In this document: one piece after another, positions 10,584-22,500 of the stretch
Layout: each line of letters starts with the position of its first letter
Position numbering within the stretch: position 1 is the first letter of the stretch
From: Plantago elongata
Lineage: Eukaryota; Streptophyta; Magnoliopsida; Lamiales; Plantaginaceae
Length of the DNA: 36,234 bases
NCBI GenBank assembly: GCA_036897095.1
Contig: JAYMSP010001099.1
Location: 1 to 36,234 of the forward strand
Reading direction: 5' to 3'
The notes under the pieces: model-generated
The model's input: the letters and a program-made list of their open reading frames with translations, nothing else
Told to the model about the DNA's origin: nothing
The model's database searches: none
Program-made: the position numbers and the translations under genes

Positions 10584-10613
10584 TTATGCCGTGGCACCAC
10601 AGGTTAGTGCTAG
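10584..10613 (+). mobile_element. candidate Helitron 3' terminus (hairpin plus CTAG)
   Basis: About 280 bp after the helicase stop there is a short GC-rich palindrome GTGGCACCAC (10591-10600), followed ten bases later by CTAG (10610-10613). This matches the plan of Helitron 3' ends: a small hairpin 8-12 nt before CTRR. The surrounding AGGTTAGTGCTAG resembles common plant Helitron tails. Against it, the next base is A rather than the expected host T, and the stem is short. Confidence 0.35.
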
Positions 10614-11196
10614 ATGTATAGTAATTAGTTACACTTTCATGTACGTATTAGACAAAATATTTTGTCTATAAATAGGTATACAATAACTTTAGATTGTACT
10701 CTACACAATTTCATTCTAATTCAATACACATAAGTTATTTACTATCCTTCCCTTTACAGCAATGGTTTCTCTCTTCTTCACTTCTGCTTTCACTGACTCT
10801 TAAGAGAACCTTTGGTATGTTTAATCCCTTTTTAGTAACATAGAAAGGTTGATCCCTACGGTCCGTCAATATCTTGATTATGAACAATGACCCCAGACCC
10901 ATATTCATTCCACCCTTCTCTTTTGTTTTCCGTAGATTCTAAGTGCACCTTTCCTCCAGGCAACGTCTTCTGACAATTCCAACGTAGTTGAAGTAGTTTA
11001 TAATGATGGGGCGATGTTAACCAACCAATTGACATTTTACATTCCTTTTGAAAAAATACCTATACATTGAACTAATGGAAAGATGACAACTTAAAGTATG
11101 TGGAACATTTGTACAATATACCTAGATAGACATGTATAAACATATGAGGTGATCCTGGAAATTCAAAATTCGGTATGCAGTGCTTCATTTGTGAAA
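10614..11196. other. intergenic: core-promoter-like sequence, then 3' flank of the ABCA2-like gene
   Basis: The left part carries a palindrome and TATA box (10651-10675) and an ATG in A-rich leader context at 10762 that opens only 13 codons (MVSLFFTSAFTDS). The right part, from about 10.9 kb, should contain the 3' UTR and poly(A) region of the minus-strand ABCA2-like gene. I see no other gene. Confidence 0.4.
10651..10675 (+). promoter_or_regulatory. 16-bp palindrome abutting a TATAAATAG box
   Basis: GACAAAATATTTTGTC (10651-10666) is a perfect palindrome joined directly to TATAAATAG (10667-10675). A plausible start site lies about 30 bases on, and an ATG follows at 10762. The reading frame stops after 13 codons, so this looks like the stranded promoter of a broken element or captured gene. 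Confidence 0.4.
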
Positions 11197-14100
11197 TCAT
11201 TGTGAATCTGAAGGAGTAATCTGGGAAGAATCTATAACAAAACCTCGAACCTGCTTTTTCCTCCTCAAAATATTTCCAGATGTTATGGTAGTAGCAGCTT
11301 CTACTTGTATATTAGGGGGTACTGGCATAGGCTCTGAGTTACCGGCAATGCAGAGTGATCCAGAATCATCTTGTTGCCAGTATACTTCTACCATGTTTCC
11401 ACTCACGCTCTCTGCCGTTTGCGTTCCAGGAATGGCTATGAACCTTGCCCCTACAGGTATCTGTGCATAAGATTGCCAAAATAATATAAGTTTGAAAATT
11501 TTAGGCCTTCGTAATGCCGAATGCAGAAAGAAGCATCAGCTAATGTATCTCGGCAATTACAATTACCTGAATAGAATCTCCAGAGTCGAGTTGGAGAGTA
11601 GCGAAGGTTTCTTCAGCTGCTGCAGTTTCCAACTCTGCATCTCTGGCAATATTCAGGAAAACTTCTTCAAGTGTTGTGAGACCAAGCTGAATGTCAGATA
11701 TCCCAAACTCTTCTTGTCTATCTTGGAGCTCCGAAAAGAAGTCCTAAAAAGTTTGGATAACTCGTCAATAATTGAATACTCAGATGAGACATGATCAGAT
11801 TATCTCACTAAGCACCACAAGGCTTATCTCATAAAATAGGCACTATTCTCTAAACCATTTATATAACTATACCTTCAACAACTTCTCCTTTTGATGAGGA
11901 ATAACAAAGGTCAGAAAGGACTTGTTCTCCTCTTTAGGTGCAACCTCTAAATGCTGGAACACATATAGAGAAACATATTACTCACTTTTATACGTCCTCA
12001 GGAATCTATAAGAGTAGAACAATCACAGACGGACTTACAGAGTTGAAGAAGTGCTTGATGGCATCATGTTGAGACGTACTAGAAGAATCTTCTATATTTT
12101 GGGCTCCATTATGGTCACCTGAAAAGCTTACGGTCGCAATGAAACCTGTTCCAAACCGTGATTTTAGTCTTATAGAAGTTCCAATGCAGCGAAGTCTACC
12201 CTTTGCCATAATCCCTATTCTATCACTTAAGATGTCAGCTTCTTCCATTGAATGTGTTGTTAAAATAATAGCGCGGCCTTTTTTAGCATCCTCAATGACA
12301 TCCCAGACATGTCTCCGAGTAATTGGATCCATACCAGTTGTCTGTTAACAGAAATGAGTGTTATTTTCACAATACTGAAGACTTGAGATAATTGAATGGG
12401 AAAGGTATTAGTAAAAGATAAGAGATAAACTCTCTGAACCTACAGGTTCATCCATAATAACCAGTTTTGGTTCACCAATTAATGAAATTGCAACACTGAG
12501 CCGACGTCTCATTCCCCCACTGTAGCTGCCTGCTCGCATTTTCGCTGAATCACTTAGTTTAACTTCAGCCAATAGTTTCTGCAAAACCTGGCCATTCAAA
12601 TAAAGCTTCTTAGCACTGCATTTAATATGTCAACTGGGTAATGAGTAGTGCCACAAGCTAGTAATATGTGAGCATCATAAAGCAATTGCTCGGGATATTT
12701 CTATCAAGTGAATATATAAAAAAAACAATTCAGAAGATACAAAAGTTTAGGTCACTGTACGCACCGACTCAATCGAAGTAGGGGGTAGCCCTTTGATACT
12801 GGCAAAGAGGTAAAGGTGCTCTTGACCAGACAGAGCATCCCAAAGTACGTCAAACTGCAACAATAGCACAGGTGATTCTCAGTCACATTGCCACCAAAAT
12901 AGTTACAGAAGGAGCCGGTTTTCATTCAGCTTGTCAAACAGGTTTATAGCATACACCACTCTCAATTATGTAACGTTCATGATATTCTCTAGACCTAATC
13001 TTGAAGGTAAATATGCGATGTTTGTAATAAAAAATGTCATGTTTGATTTAGTCTACCTAGAGATTAAAAATGAAAAAAATATACGAAAGAAAAAAAGAAA
13101 AAGAAATAATTGTAAACTACAGTAGGGATATTTACTTGTGGGCAGACTCCTATCATCCTGCGTATGCTTGACATTCCGGTAGAATTTCTGATAGAGTTAC
13201 CATATATCCATGCTGTTCATAGTTAATTTGAACAGATTAGATCCCCCATAACATCTTTCCAAACTCAATAGACAAAAAAAATCTCATAGCCTCATACCAT
13301 CTCCTCCAGTGACTGGCGTTACCCCGGTCAAACAATTTATTGCAGTAGTCTTCCCAGCACCATTAGGTCCAAGCAAGCAAAACAACTGGTCTTTAGGAAA
13401 GTTAATCCACAATCCCTGCAGAAACATTAGCTCTACAATTTTAGAGCTTATACCATTCAATCAAAACACCACGGTGACTCACCATGATTTTGGGTAAAAT
13501 AGGTTAATGGGCATTGCTTCACTAATAAGGACCATTCAGAAAAGCAAACAACTAGACACCATTCAGCTTGATTACCTCTCAAATTTAATGCCTAGTTATT
13601 CCTTGTGGTATCACAAAATTGATTTGAAATAGCAAGTTACATAATTACAGAATCTGGTTTACCATACACTATAAGCAACTTTACCAACACAGTTATGGTT
13701 TTTCAAGTATTTCTACACGGGAATCTATTTAAATATCCATATGCAGAAAATCATGGAGTACTTATGAATATGTTGGAACACTTTCATTTTGCTCCTCCAC
13801 TTTTTCTTTAGTTTTTATCTGATATATGATGATCTATGAATTTAAATGAGGTAATATACGTGAGACAGTCCACGAATGAATCAAGTACCTTCTATATCTT
13901 TTAAATGCCCAATTCAATTAAGAGATGTAGGAATCTATGAGTTGAATAAATTCAAGAAAAGATTCCATAATTAGCTATCAATTAATTAACCAATTTTTTG
14001 GTTTAATTGAGTGAGCTATTCTCAATAAGAATAACGATACTCTTGGAAGTAAAAAAATTAACTCCAAACTAAATTGACCTTTAGTGCATGATAAGGTGAT

Positions 14101-15473
14101 GTCCTCTTGCAGTTGCAGCAACCAATGTTCCTTGTCCCCGCATAAATTTTCACAAGACCACGTACTTGAACAGCAACATTGGTATCTGTACCCTCCAAGG
14201 ATTGCTGTTTCACTATATTTTCCTCCTCAAGCACATCCTCGTCCTCAGGAACAATGCTTTCTGAGGGTGGAACTGTTCCTGTGCAACTGCAAATGCTTCC
14301 TTCTGAAATATACAACGAGCTTATGGTTTCTAAGAAATACAAGGGGAAAGGAAATTGTCAAATTAACTAATGTATGATGTAAATATGATTGATTACCTTC
14401 AACTTTGTTTCCACCTTTCCCGGTCCAGTACCAAGGATTCAGAAAGTAGAACAATGGCTTTCTCACGCCAGATTTATTTGGGATGATGTTGTCGAAATAT
14501 ATAGCCAAAATGAACCACAAGATGGATGTTGGCACAAGCCATAAGTAGATCTCATTCTGCATGAAACATAACAAGTCACAAATAGATTTAGTTCAGGGCA
14601 CCTAAAATTTCAAACTAAGAGCATATGCATCTTCAAAAACTTGATGCACTCCAATGCAAATAAAAGACTTGTACAAGTTTCAATTGTGAGACTAACCATT
14701 GTCATGACACACTCCGTATCATTTGGTGCACATTCAGATCTCCTATCCCAGCTGATACCAGGATCTTGAGGAGTTTCCGTAGCACCAGAAAGCAAAAGCA
14801 GACCCTCAGCAAAAAGATTTGGGGGAAAGAACGACCATATAGCTTGGTATGCATTAGAATAGTTTTGACTGTACGGAAATCCAAAATTTGTCACAAGCTG
14901 AAAATGAAAACAAAAAAAAATCCATCATGAGTATACAGAATATGACATAGTTTTTACTTATTAAGAGAAAATCATTCTATCCTTATTAAGAGAAAATCAT
15001 TCTATGTGAGGCTTACCTGAGTCAAGAAACCAATTATGAAGATGAAATAACCAACATTGCTCGATGACGCAGACTTACTTATAAAGGCAGACATCATAAA
15101 GGCGAAAGTCATCTGGCACAAGTAAGTAGCAATATATCAACCATCATAACTATTTAGATAAATTTGGACTCAAGGTCAGCAATAACTGTTAAAACCCTTC
15201 ATAAGTTTCGATGCAAACAAAGCTTACCATATTGAACTGAAACAAGAAGAATAAAAGGAAGACAACAGCAAAGCTATTGTGCAAGAAGAAATCAAATTGG
15301 AACATCATCCCAAAGAGAACTGTTAAAAGGGCAGAAATAAATGTTGTGGTTCCTTCCCACGTGAACCATGACAACCAGTATGCAGTATCATAAAGACCCA
15401 TAATCATCATACCCTGTAAAAACATGGATGAAAGACAGACTTAAAGGATTATTTGTGAATTCAGTATTAAAAC

Positions 15474-15539
<66 letters not shown>

Positions 15540-17865
15540 TAGATCAGATTATACCTGGCGAAGGTTTAGTTCTTTCTCTGTTATCAAAGCACTAATTTGA
15601 AAGACAAAAGAAAACATGGCAATGGCCAGAAAAAAGGTTGGTCCAACAAGTTGTATAGCAGAAAAAGTTTCAATTGCAGGGTGGGCAAATTCCTTGAGCG
15701 CGACAAACCAGCTAAAGTTGACATCTGAGCACATGAAGTTTGAACTTAGTCTAGACAATATAGTATTATGACATATTTCACATCCTGATAAAGAGTAATT
15801 TGTGTTTTTCACCTGCAAGTAAAGTTCTTGCGATTTCACGTTCTGCAGCAAGTTGAAGAGGAATTTGAAATTTAAAGGTGGGGTCTTCAAATATGCCTCG
15901 CCTAGCTAGTGGAGTAGAATTGGTCTGTAAGCCATAGCTTATTGTAGATACATTTCTGTCGACGAAATGTAAAGCGCCAGGGCAAAGCATAGGATTGCTG
16001 GCAAGCCAGTCGTCTACTTCATCCGATGTTCTGAATGATTGGACCTGCTCACACATTAAATATATTTTGGTGATTCAGGAATTAATTTTTTCTTGGCATA
16101 GATACTCTGCTCATTAATGCATAGAGGTTCTGCAAATAGCAACTACCATCAGACAGATGACAAAGAGCTACAGTGATCCAAAGACCACTTAGGCTTATGT
16201 TTAGGAAAAATAGCTAATAAAGCTAACTTTCTAGCTGAAATTGAGATGTGATACGCTATTCTTAATGGATTCGTTCAGTAAACCAGTTGTTCTAATAAAA
16301 CACTTAAGCTCAAAAACCAGTAACTTATTTTTTTAATATATGTGAACTAGTTCACTAGCTACAAGTTGATGAAAATTTTGTCAAACGGGTCAAATATTCA
16401 GAATTTCGCGTTAACACAAAGCCGGAGTTATACTCCACCCAGCCCACCGTTCGTCCTGGTTTCAACTTAGGCTTCTATGTTTGGGCCGGTATATATAATT
16501 ACTCCCCAATCGAAAAATATGAACTCTTTTAAACCAACCTATTTAATCGTCATTGTATATTAGTCATTTTATCAATTAATACTCACTAGGACAACAAAGC
16601 GCAACTGAGTTGGTAACCTCTAACCAATAGGTCGGGGGTTCGAGTCACCATTAGCCGTTTTAAAAAAATAAAATAATACACATTAGAAAAGTTATTCTTT
16701 TTATCTATTTTATGAAATCTTGTCTAGTTATGCAAACTCTTGTGAGTTGTATATTTAATTATTTACGAATAGACTAAGTGATGTTGTTGACAAAAACATT
16801 GATATATTTTTTGGCATGAAGCTAAAACTCTATTTAGTCTTTGTTCTCTTTATCTGAAAACTCACTAATTTCAGTTTTGTTCCATTCAATTAAGTTCAAT
16901 TCAAATCCATTCAGTTCTGCTTAATTGTTTTTCATACAACAATTTAGTTCAGCTCCATTCAGTTCAAACGACGAGAACATAACCTTAATCACAATTCACT
17001 GAGTTTTCTGGTTTGTCATATAATCAAAAACTTATATTTATTCACTATTCCACTCACATAAGATCAAGTTACTATTCTTTTTTAAAGATATGTTAAAAAT
17101 GGAATATGTAAAATCTTTGCGATATTTAATTAAGTAGATCAACATAAATCTCCGTTTAACACAACTTTATCAGCTCAATGAGATTATTTTTGTAGTTGAT
17201 CTAATAGACTCGGTCCATCATATTTAACAAATCAACTAGGTTATCAGCATTTACTAAACACTTTAATAAAAATCAACTAACTTATCAACTACCCAACCTT
17301 ATGCTAATTTTGCTAAATATAGCCTACGTTCCTAAGTTGTAGATAATCATTCTAGTAAACCTTACTTGAGAAAACCTTCAAGCTCATGTTAAAATTGAGT
17401 AGTAGGCAGTTAAAATGAAAATAACAATATTAGTAAAACTAAGAACTACAGTAATTATTACTACTAGTTTCGAAAAATGAAATTAGCTACTACTACTACC
17501 TTTGTAAGAGGAATAGGTCTACCAGGATTATTCTCCCTAATCCTGGTAACAATCTGATCAATTCTAGCACTCTCATTCCCACTCCATACAAAGTCAAAGC
17601 ACGGCAATCTCGTGTAGTACTTGTCCTCGCACGGAGGAATCGGCGGCGCCACCTCCTCCGGATCTCTAACATCACGAAACGAAGACGACGTCGAGAATCG
17701 CGCCTCCACTGCTCTCTGAATGCAGAATATCAGAAAAATGAAAAACAGAGAAGAGAAGAGCTGCAGAAATGTCGCTCGCTTGTTTCTCCATGCGAGAATC
17801 ACATTTTTGTAGACTAGTGCTTTGTATTGCTGTAATAGTAGAGGGAATCCTCTCTGTAACTCCAT
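11197..17865 (-). CDS. ABCA2: ABC transporter A family, ABCA2-like half-size transporter (962 aa, 16 exons)
   Basis: Coding exons in gene order: 17500-17865, 15813-16044, 15555-15724, 15228-15413, 15017-15112, 14697-14897, 14397-14556, 14079-14302, 13298-13415, 13136-13212, 12765-12854, 12444-12587, 12039-12341, 11873-11953, 11567-11743 and 11197-11460. All use GT-AG and phases close on 962 codons plus TGA. The start MELQRGFPLLLQQY matches the family. There is one N-terminal membrane segment (about residues 30-50), a luminal domain with CPGALHFVDRN, and a membrane cluster at about 215-450. The nucleotide-binding domain has Walker A GPNGAGKTT (561-), Q-loop Gln610, signature YSGGMRRR (662-), Walker B LVIMDEP and the switch His718 in LTTHSMEEAD. 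The C-terminal MVEVYWQQDDSGSLC is typical of plant ABCA2. The ABCA family moves lipids or fatty acyl groups; the exact substrate is unknown. Every catalytic residue is present. Intron 1 (1455 bp) contains a SINE-like copy. Confidence 0.94.
13973..14016. repeat. imperfect inverted repeat in ABCA2-like intron 8
   Basis: AGCTATCAATTAATTAACCAA is followed after a short T loop by TTGGTTTAATTGAGTGAGCT, giving a roughly 20-bp imperfect hairpin in the 663-bp intron between exons 8 and 9. Confidence 0.55.
15477..15535. repeat. (TG)n microsatellite, about 29 units
   Basis: An uninterrupted TG tract lies in the 141-bp intron 3 of the ABCA2-like gene. In transcript sense it is an (AC)n tract beginning about 19 nt after the splice donor, and it takes up over 40 percent of the intron. 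It is likely to vary in length between individuals. Confidence 0.95.
16590..16672 (+). mobile_element. tRNA-derived SINE-like copy in ABCA2-like intron 1
   Basis: Pol III-type internal promoter boxes are present: A-box-like CAACTGAGTTGG (16602-16613) and B box GGTTCGAGTC (16637-16646), followed by an A-rich tail near 16661-16675. The flanks AATACTCACTAG and AATACACATTAG are an imperfect candidate target duplication. A second related copy lies at 18504-18593 on the other strand. It is too degenerate at its ends to be a functional tRNA. Confidence 0.5.
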
Positions 17866-18503
17866 TGTTGTTTTTTAAAACCTTACTGTCTCCAATTGGG
17901 TACTTTTCAATTTATACTCACGCGGGTTTTATGCGAAAGTTGGTTATTTACTGATTTGGCCCTGTAGTGTGATTAAATTACTCGTTTCAGTTTTGACTTG
18001 ACAATTAGGAGTACTTAATTAGTTAATTCGCCGGGTTAAGTTTCCGAGAGATTTCGTCGGAGATCTGTAAAACTTGATTAGTCATGGAAATTATTTTTGT
18101 TTGAATTTTTAGTTATATAATGGAGGATGTCAGGTGGCCACGCAAATCAAACTCAGCCCCATGTTTATTCAAATATTTGGTTGGAAAATTATTCGCAAAG
18201 TCAACTTGTTAAGTATTTAAAGTTTACTGTTCAACCTTTTCTTCCTAAATGCTACATATTTGATTAAGGAAAATTATTCAGATTCATATTTGAGTAATTC
18301 CTATGTGTGTATGAATGAAGATGCATTAGTTTGTGAGGAAATTTCCTGATCAATTTAAAAACATACCAGTTAAAAAATTATAATGTCTGGTTGAGACTTA
18401 ATACATAATATCAACTCATAATAAAATAGTGAATTACTATGTGTTCGATCGCATAACTTCAATCGTTTTAACAATTCAGGTTATTAATGAGGTTTTCCCT
18501 GAG

Positions 18504-18593
18504 ATTTTTTTTTTTAAACGATAAAGACGATCGAACCTATGTCTTATTGGTTAGAATTTGAACACGTCTTATCAACTGAATTGTACTTTGTTG
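18504..18593 (-). mobile_element. tRNA-derived SINE-like copy in the divergent ABCA promoter region
   Basis: On the minus strand the order is CAACAAAGTACAATTCAGTTG (A-box region), CTAACCAAT, B box GGTTCGATCG (18528-18537 on plus), then CGTTT plus an A11-12 tail (18504-18515). The same order of words, CAACAAAG, CTAACCAAT, GGTTCGA and CGTTTTAAAA, occurs in the copy at 16590-16672. That shared order identifies them as one family. Confidence 0.5.
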
Positions 18594-18778
18594 AAAAAAT
18601 GATTCACTGAGAATTCCTTCAAGTTTCACAATTATATTTACCTTTTATTTCAATTCATCTCTGAACTTCTATCTGATTATTATTTTATCAGTTTAGAACA
18701 TAAAGCAATCTAAAAGTTATTGGATGCTATTCTTATCTCAAGTTTCATTGAATCGAATCACAACGGGAGTACTTACAC

Positions 18779-18796
18779 TATAAATAGTATAAATAG
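18779..18796 (+). promoter_or_regulatory. tandem TATA boxes without an obvious gene
   Basis: TATAAATAG occurs twice back to back (18779-18787, 18788-18796). Downstream are a direct repeat TTTACAAAGCTACTT (18845-18859 and 18881-18895) and a donor-like CAC|GTAAGG near 18912. This is the layout of a plant core promoter with a leader exon. It could be a distal leader for the ABCA7-like gene or the relic of a lost transcription unit. Confidence 0.4.
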
Positions 18797-19528
18797 AGAT
18801 CCTTAAGAGCTAAGAAAAAAATCCAATAACCAAAACTCATAACATTTACAAAGCTACTTAAACTCCTACGAATCTCAAACTTTACAAAGCTACTTGTAAA
18901 GAAGTACACACGTAAGGTTGTATATATTGAACCTCTCAAATTTAATTTTATGTATTAACAATTACAATATATGTACACACATATACTATAGAAGGTATAG
19001 GGTTGTAAAGAAAATATATTATTTCCGATATATTTGTGACTTGAAATTTTGGTCCCATAGAATGTGTTGTTTTGCACAACAGAAATTTGAAACTGGCAAA
19101 ATAGTATAGTATTGTAACCAGGCATTTAGTCGAAGTCCAACCCTCAAGTTGATAATTTTTAAATAACGGAAGTGAATTGTTTAAGGAAGATTAGACTATA
19201 ATAATAGGACTAGATATGAAATGATTTTATTCTTCGTCTCGTTACAATCTTGTTGGTTAAGTTTCACACGGATCCAAAACAAGTGTGCACGTTTACTGTT
19301 GCAATGAAAACCACACATATCGTTTTGAATATTGATTACAGTCTTCCAACCATGGGAATCCAGTTTCTTCTCGGAAATTACTTGATGAATGCAATGGATT
19401 GTGAATATTTTTCAATTAATTTGCCACTCAGTCAGCTCTCACCCGTTGAAACTCAAACTCATCGTCGTCACATGGTTGAAGACGAATGATATAAATTCAT
19501 TCATTCTACTAACCACATCAGAGCAACA

Positions 19529-22500
19529 ATGGCGGATACAACTGGTCCAGCGAGCTTTTCCACCCAGGCTAATGCTTTGCTCAGGAAGAATTTGATTTTT
19601 CAGGTAACCTTCTCTTACACTAATTGCTCTTTGCTCTAATTGTGCTTTCTAATCATTCATCATTTTTTAACTAACTGTAATGTTCATTTCTAAACGAAAA
19701 AACAACGAAATTGTGTAAAACTACTGCACTCATCCTGTGCTATGCTATGACTGATCATTGTCATGAATTCATTTCCTAAGAGAAACTTGAAGCATTTTGA
19801 ACTTTGCCTCCATTTAGCATAGCTAGTTGAATTGATTTGATTGATATCTGGTTCAATAACATAGCATCATACATTACATTACTTTAATTTAATCCATGTG
19901 TTTAGTAGATTACCTGATAGCCTCGATTATTTACATAGTATTGGAAGAGACGTGTATTAGTGAGTGACTGATTATAGAATTGATGTTCTTAGTATATGTA
20001 TAATGGTTTTAAACAATATCACTAATGTTTAATGAGTGCATTTTATATCTGTATACGTGTATTATATAATCGATGTTCTCTTAGGATACTTGCTAATTTT
20101 TACTTGCTAACTACTAGTATAAGAACAAATCAACTGGCTTATTTAACATGTGTAAGTCTTAATGGGACCATCTTTATAGAGGACTGAAGAGACCGGTTGG
20201 TTTTTACTAAGAACAATGGTGTTCATTCATAAAGCATTATTGATATTGTTTAATGTACATTATACTTGTGTGTAAGAATATTAGTCGGTCTCAGATCACT
20301 TCCAAGACTTTGTGATTTAAGGTTCTTATAACTTCTCAGGTCTACTATGATCAGCTACTTGCTAGACTGTCACATAACTGATTTAGTATGATTGAAGCTA
20401 TGATAATCTAGCTGATAAATTGACCTAAAGAGTGCCTTGGTGTCATGTACGCTCTCAAATCAACTATGTGATCAGCTTCCAACTACACATTCACATAGCT
20501 AAATTGTTATAGTCAAATGTTGAAATACGCCTAGTGTCATGACATTAGTTTTTCATTGCTGCAGAAACGCAACATAAGCGCAAACATTAGATTGGTGCTA
20601 TTCCCATTCATCCTCTGTTTGTTGCTCGTATTGATCCAAAGTATAGTGAACAATGAATTAGATAGGCCCGAAAACAGGTGTGGCTGCACTTGTGTCGATA
20701 CTGGTAATGATCAATGTGAAACAAGGTGTGGCATTCAATACTCAACTCTGGACCAGGTCTTCACCTGTCCCATTCCCCGCCCCCCTCAATGGCCTCCGTT
20801 GTTGCAAATACCAGCACCGGAGTTCCGTGCTGTTAGAGATGGATTTTCTACGTTTGGAGATTTGCCTGATGAATCTTGTAGACGGACAGGTTCCTGCCCT
20901 GCGAGTATGCTTATTACTGGAACTAACCAAACATTCATACAAAGTAAGTAGAGGACTTGGTGATATTAATTTGTGTGTGTATTGTATGCAGCCGTAGCAT
21001 TGCATTTTATGCGATTAAGCATTTCCCAGGCCTCTAACGGGTGATCAACAGATCTCCAGCACATAATAACTTGTCATTGCTCTAATTTTTATTTTTTTGG
21101 GGGATATTATATGCTGCTTGTCTGACTTCATAGGTGTGGCTGGAAACTTGTTCTCAAGGCCATTAAGTGTTAACTTTTCTGATGTTCTGTACAGCATAGC
21201 CGATAATGTATTGGTTAGTTTCGTTTCACGGCTACAACTATTTTGATAGTGTTTTACAATTCATGATGCATGAATAGCTGCAATATGACTCACTTTTGTG
21301 AATTTTCTTTTTCAAAATTTATTCCAGGGCTCTGAATCAGAAACTCAGCTGGTTAATTATCTCGATCCTGGTTTCTTTTCAAATCTTCCAGTTGATTATG
21401 TTCAGCCTAGTTGCACCTCAAACTTGAGTTTTTCTGTTCCCCTCCAATTAGGGTTCATCACACTCCAACAAGGTTGCTTTTTACACCCTTGGGTTTCTTT
21501 ACAATCTGTAATAATGTAATTTATTGTTTTTAGCATCAAGTAGACAGATATATTTCCATTTTTATTTTACTTTCTGAATGCTTTATGATATCCGTAGTTT
21601 CTCATTGTAAGAGTCTTTATTTAAGGTTGATTTGGCTTATACGGTTATACCTATATTTCTGCTATTCAGATGTTCGTTGTGTTCAAGGGTCACATTTGTG
21701 GCGTAATAGTTCATCAGAGATTAATGATGAGCTATATAGAGGTTATCGTGATGGAAACGCCGAAGGAACGATTAATGAATTTGTAGCAGGTATATACATG
21801 ACTAAGAATATATACGTGTTCTAAAATTTATTGTTGGATTCCAGATTACATACTTCATTTTCATTGTTCACTTGCTCACAGCGTACGATTTCTTGAACTC
21901 GAACTCAAATCTATTCAATCTAAGCATATGGTACAATTCTACCTATAAGAATGACTCGGGGAATCAGCCTCTTGCTTTCACACGAGTGCCCCGTTCAGTA
22001 AATTTGGTATGTATTTGTATCCTGAAGTTCAATTTTGCATACTCCGTTTTCATACTCTGTTCAACATTGAATTTATTGTAGTAAGTATTAACCATCGCTC
22101 AGGAAACAGTAAATATTTAAACTAGTCCTAACGTCTATGTATTATGTGAAGCATTAGCATACACCTTCCATCCTGAAACAAATGCGACATTTGGTTAAGG
22201 GCAAAGGTATTTAGAAACTGAAAAATGTACTGGTATGATATTTGTCAGTAGGGTATGCTGGGTGTTACTTAGATACAAAAATAATTTATTAATTAAGGTA
22301 GAGTGAGTTTATGGTTATTGGGTAGGGCCACATGAAAAAAAAAAAAGAATAACTGGAATACCATAATAGCAGAGGGCTGCATCTTTTTTTGGGATGGAGG
22401 GAGTATTATTTTGTAGTTTTGCAATATTTACAGTTTCATAAAGATCTTACCTCACCATCGTTTTTCTAGGACTATTTGTTATCTTCATTACTGCTATAAT

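Larger units (their letters stand above)
17866..19528. promoter_or_regulatory. 1.66-kb divergent intergenic region between the two ABCA genes
   Basis: The ATGs of the ABCA2-like (17865, minus) and ABCA7-like (19529, plus) genes face away from each other, so both promoters lie here. Contents seen: a SINE-like copy at 18504-18593, an isolated double TATA box at 18779-18796, and ATATAAAT at 19489-19496. That last box is only about 33 bp before the ABCA7-like ATG, so it would give a very short leader. No protein-coding gene is supportable; short ORFs at 18918-19109 and 19250-19595 have no recognisable content. Confidence 0.55.

Noticed and set aside
14084..14377. 97-codon plus-strand ORF
   Set aside because: Shadow of exon 8 of the minus-strand ABCA2-like gene.
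16590..16672. A functional tRNA gene
   Set aside because: A and B boxes are present, but the acceptor stem does not pair and there is an A-tail; a SINE-like copy explains it better.
18918..19109. 63-codon ORF in the divergent ABCA promoter
   Set aside because: AT-rich low-complexity translation, no homology recognised, no conserved start context.
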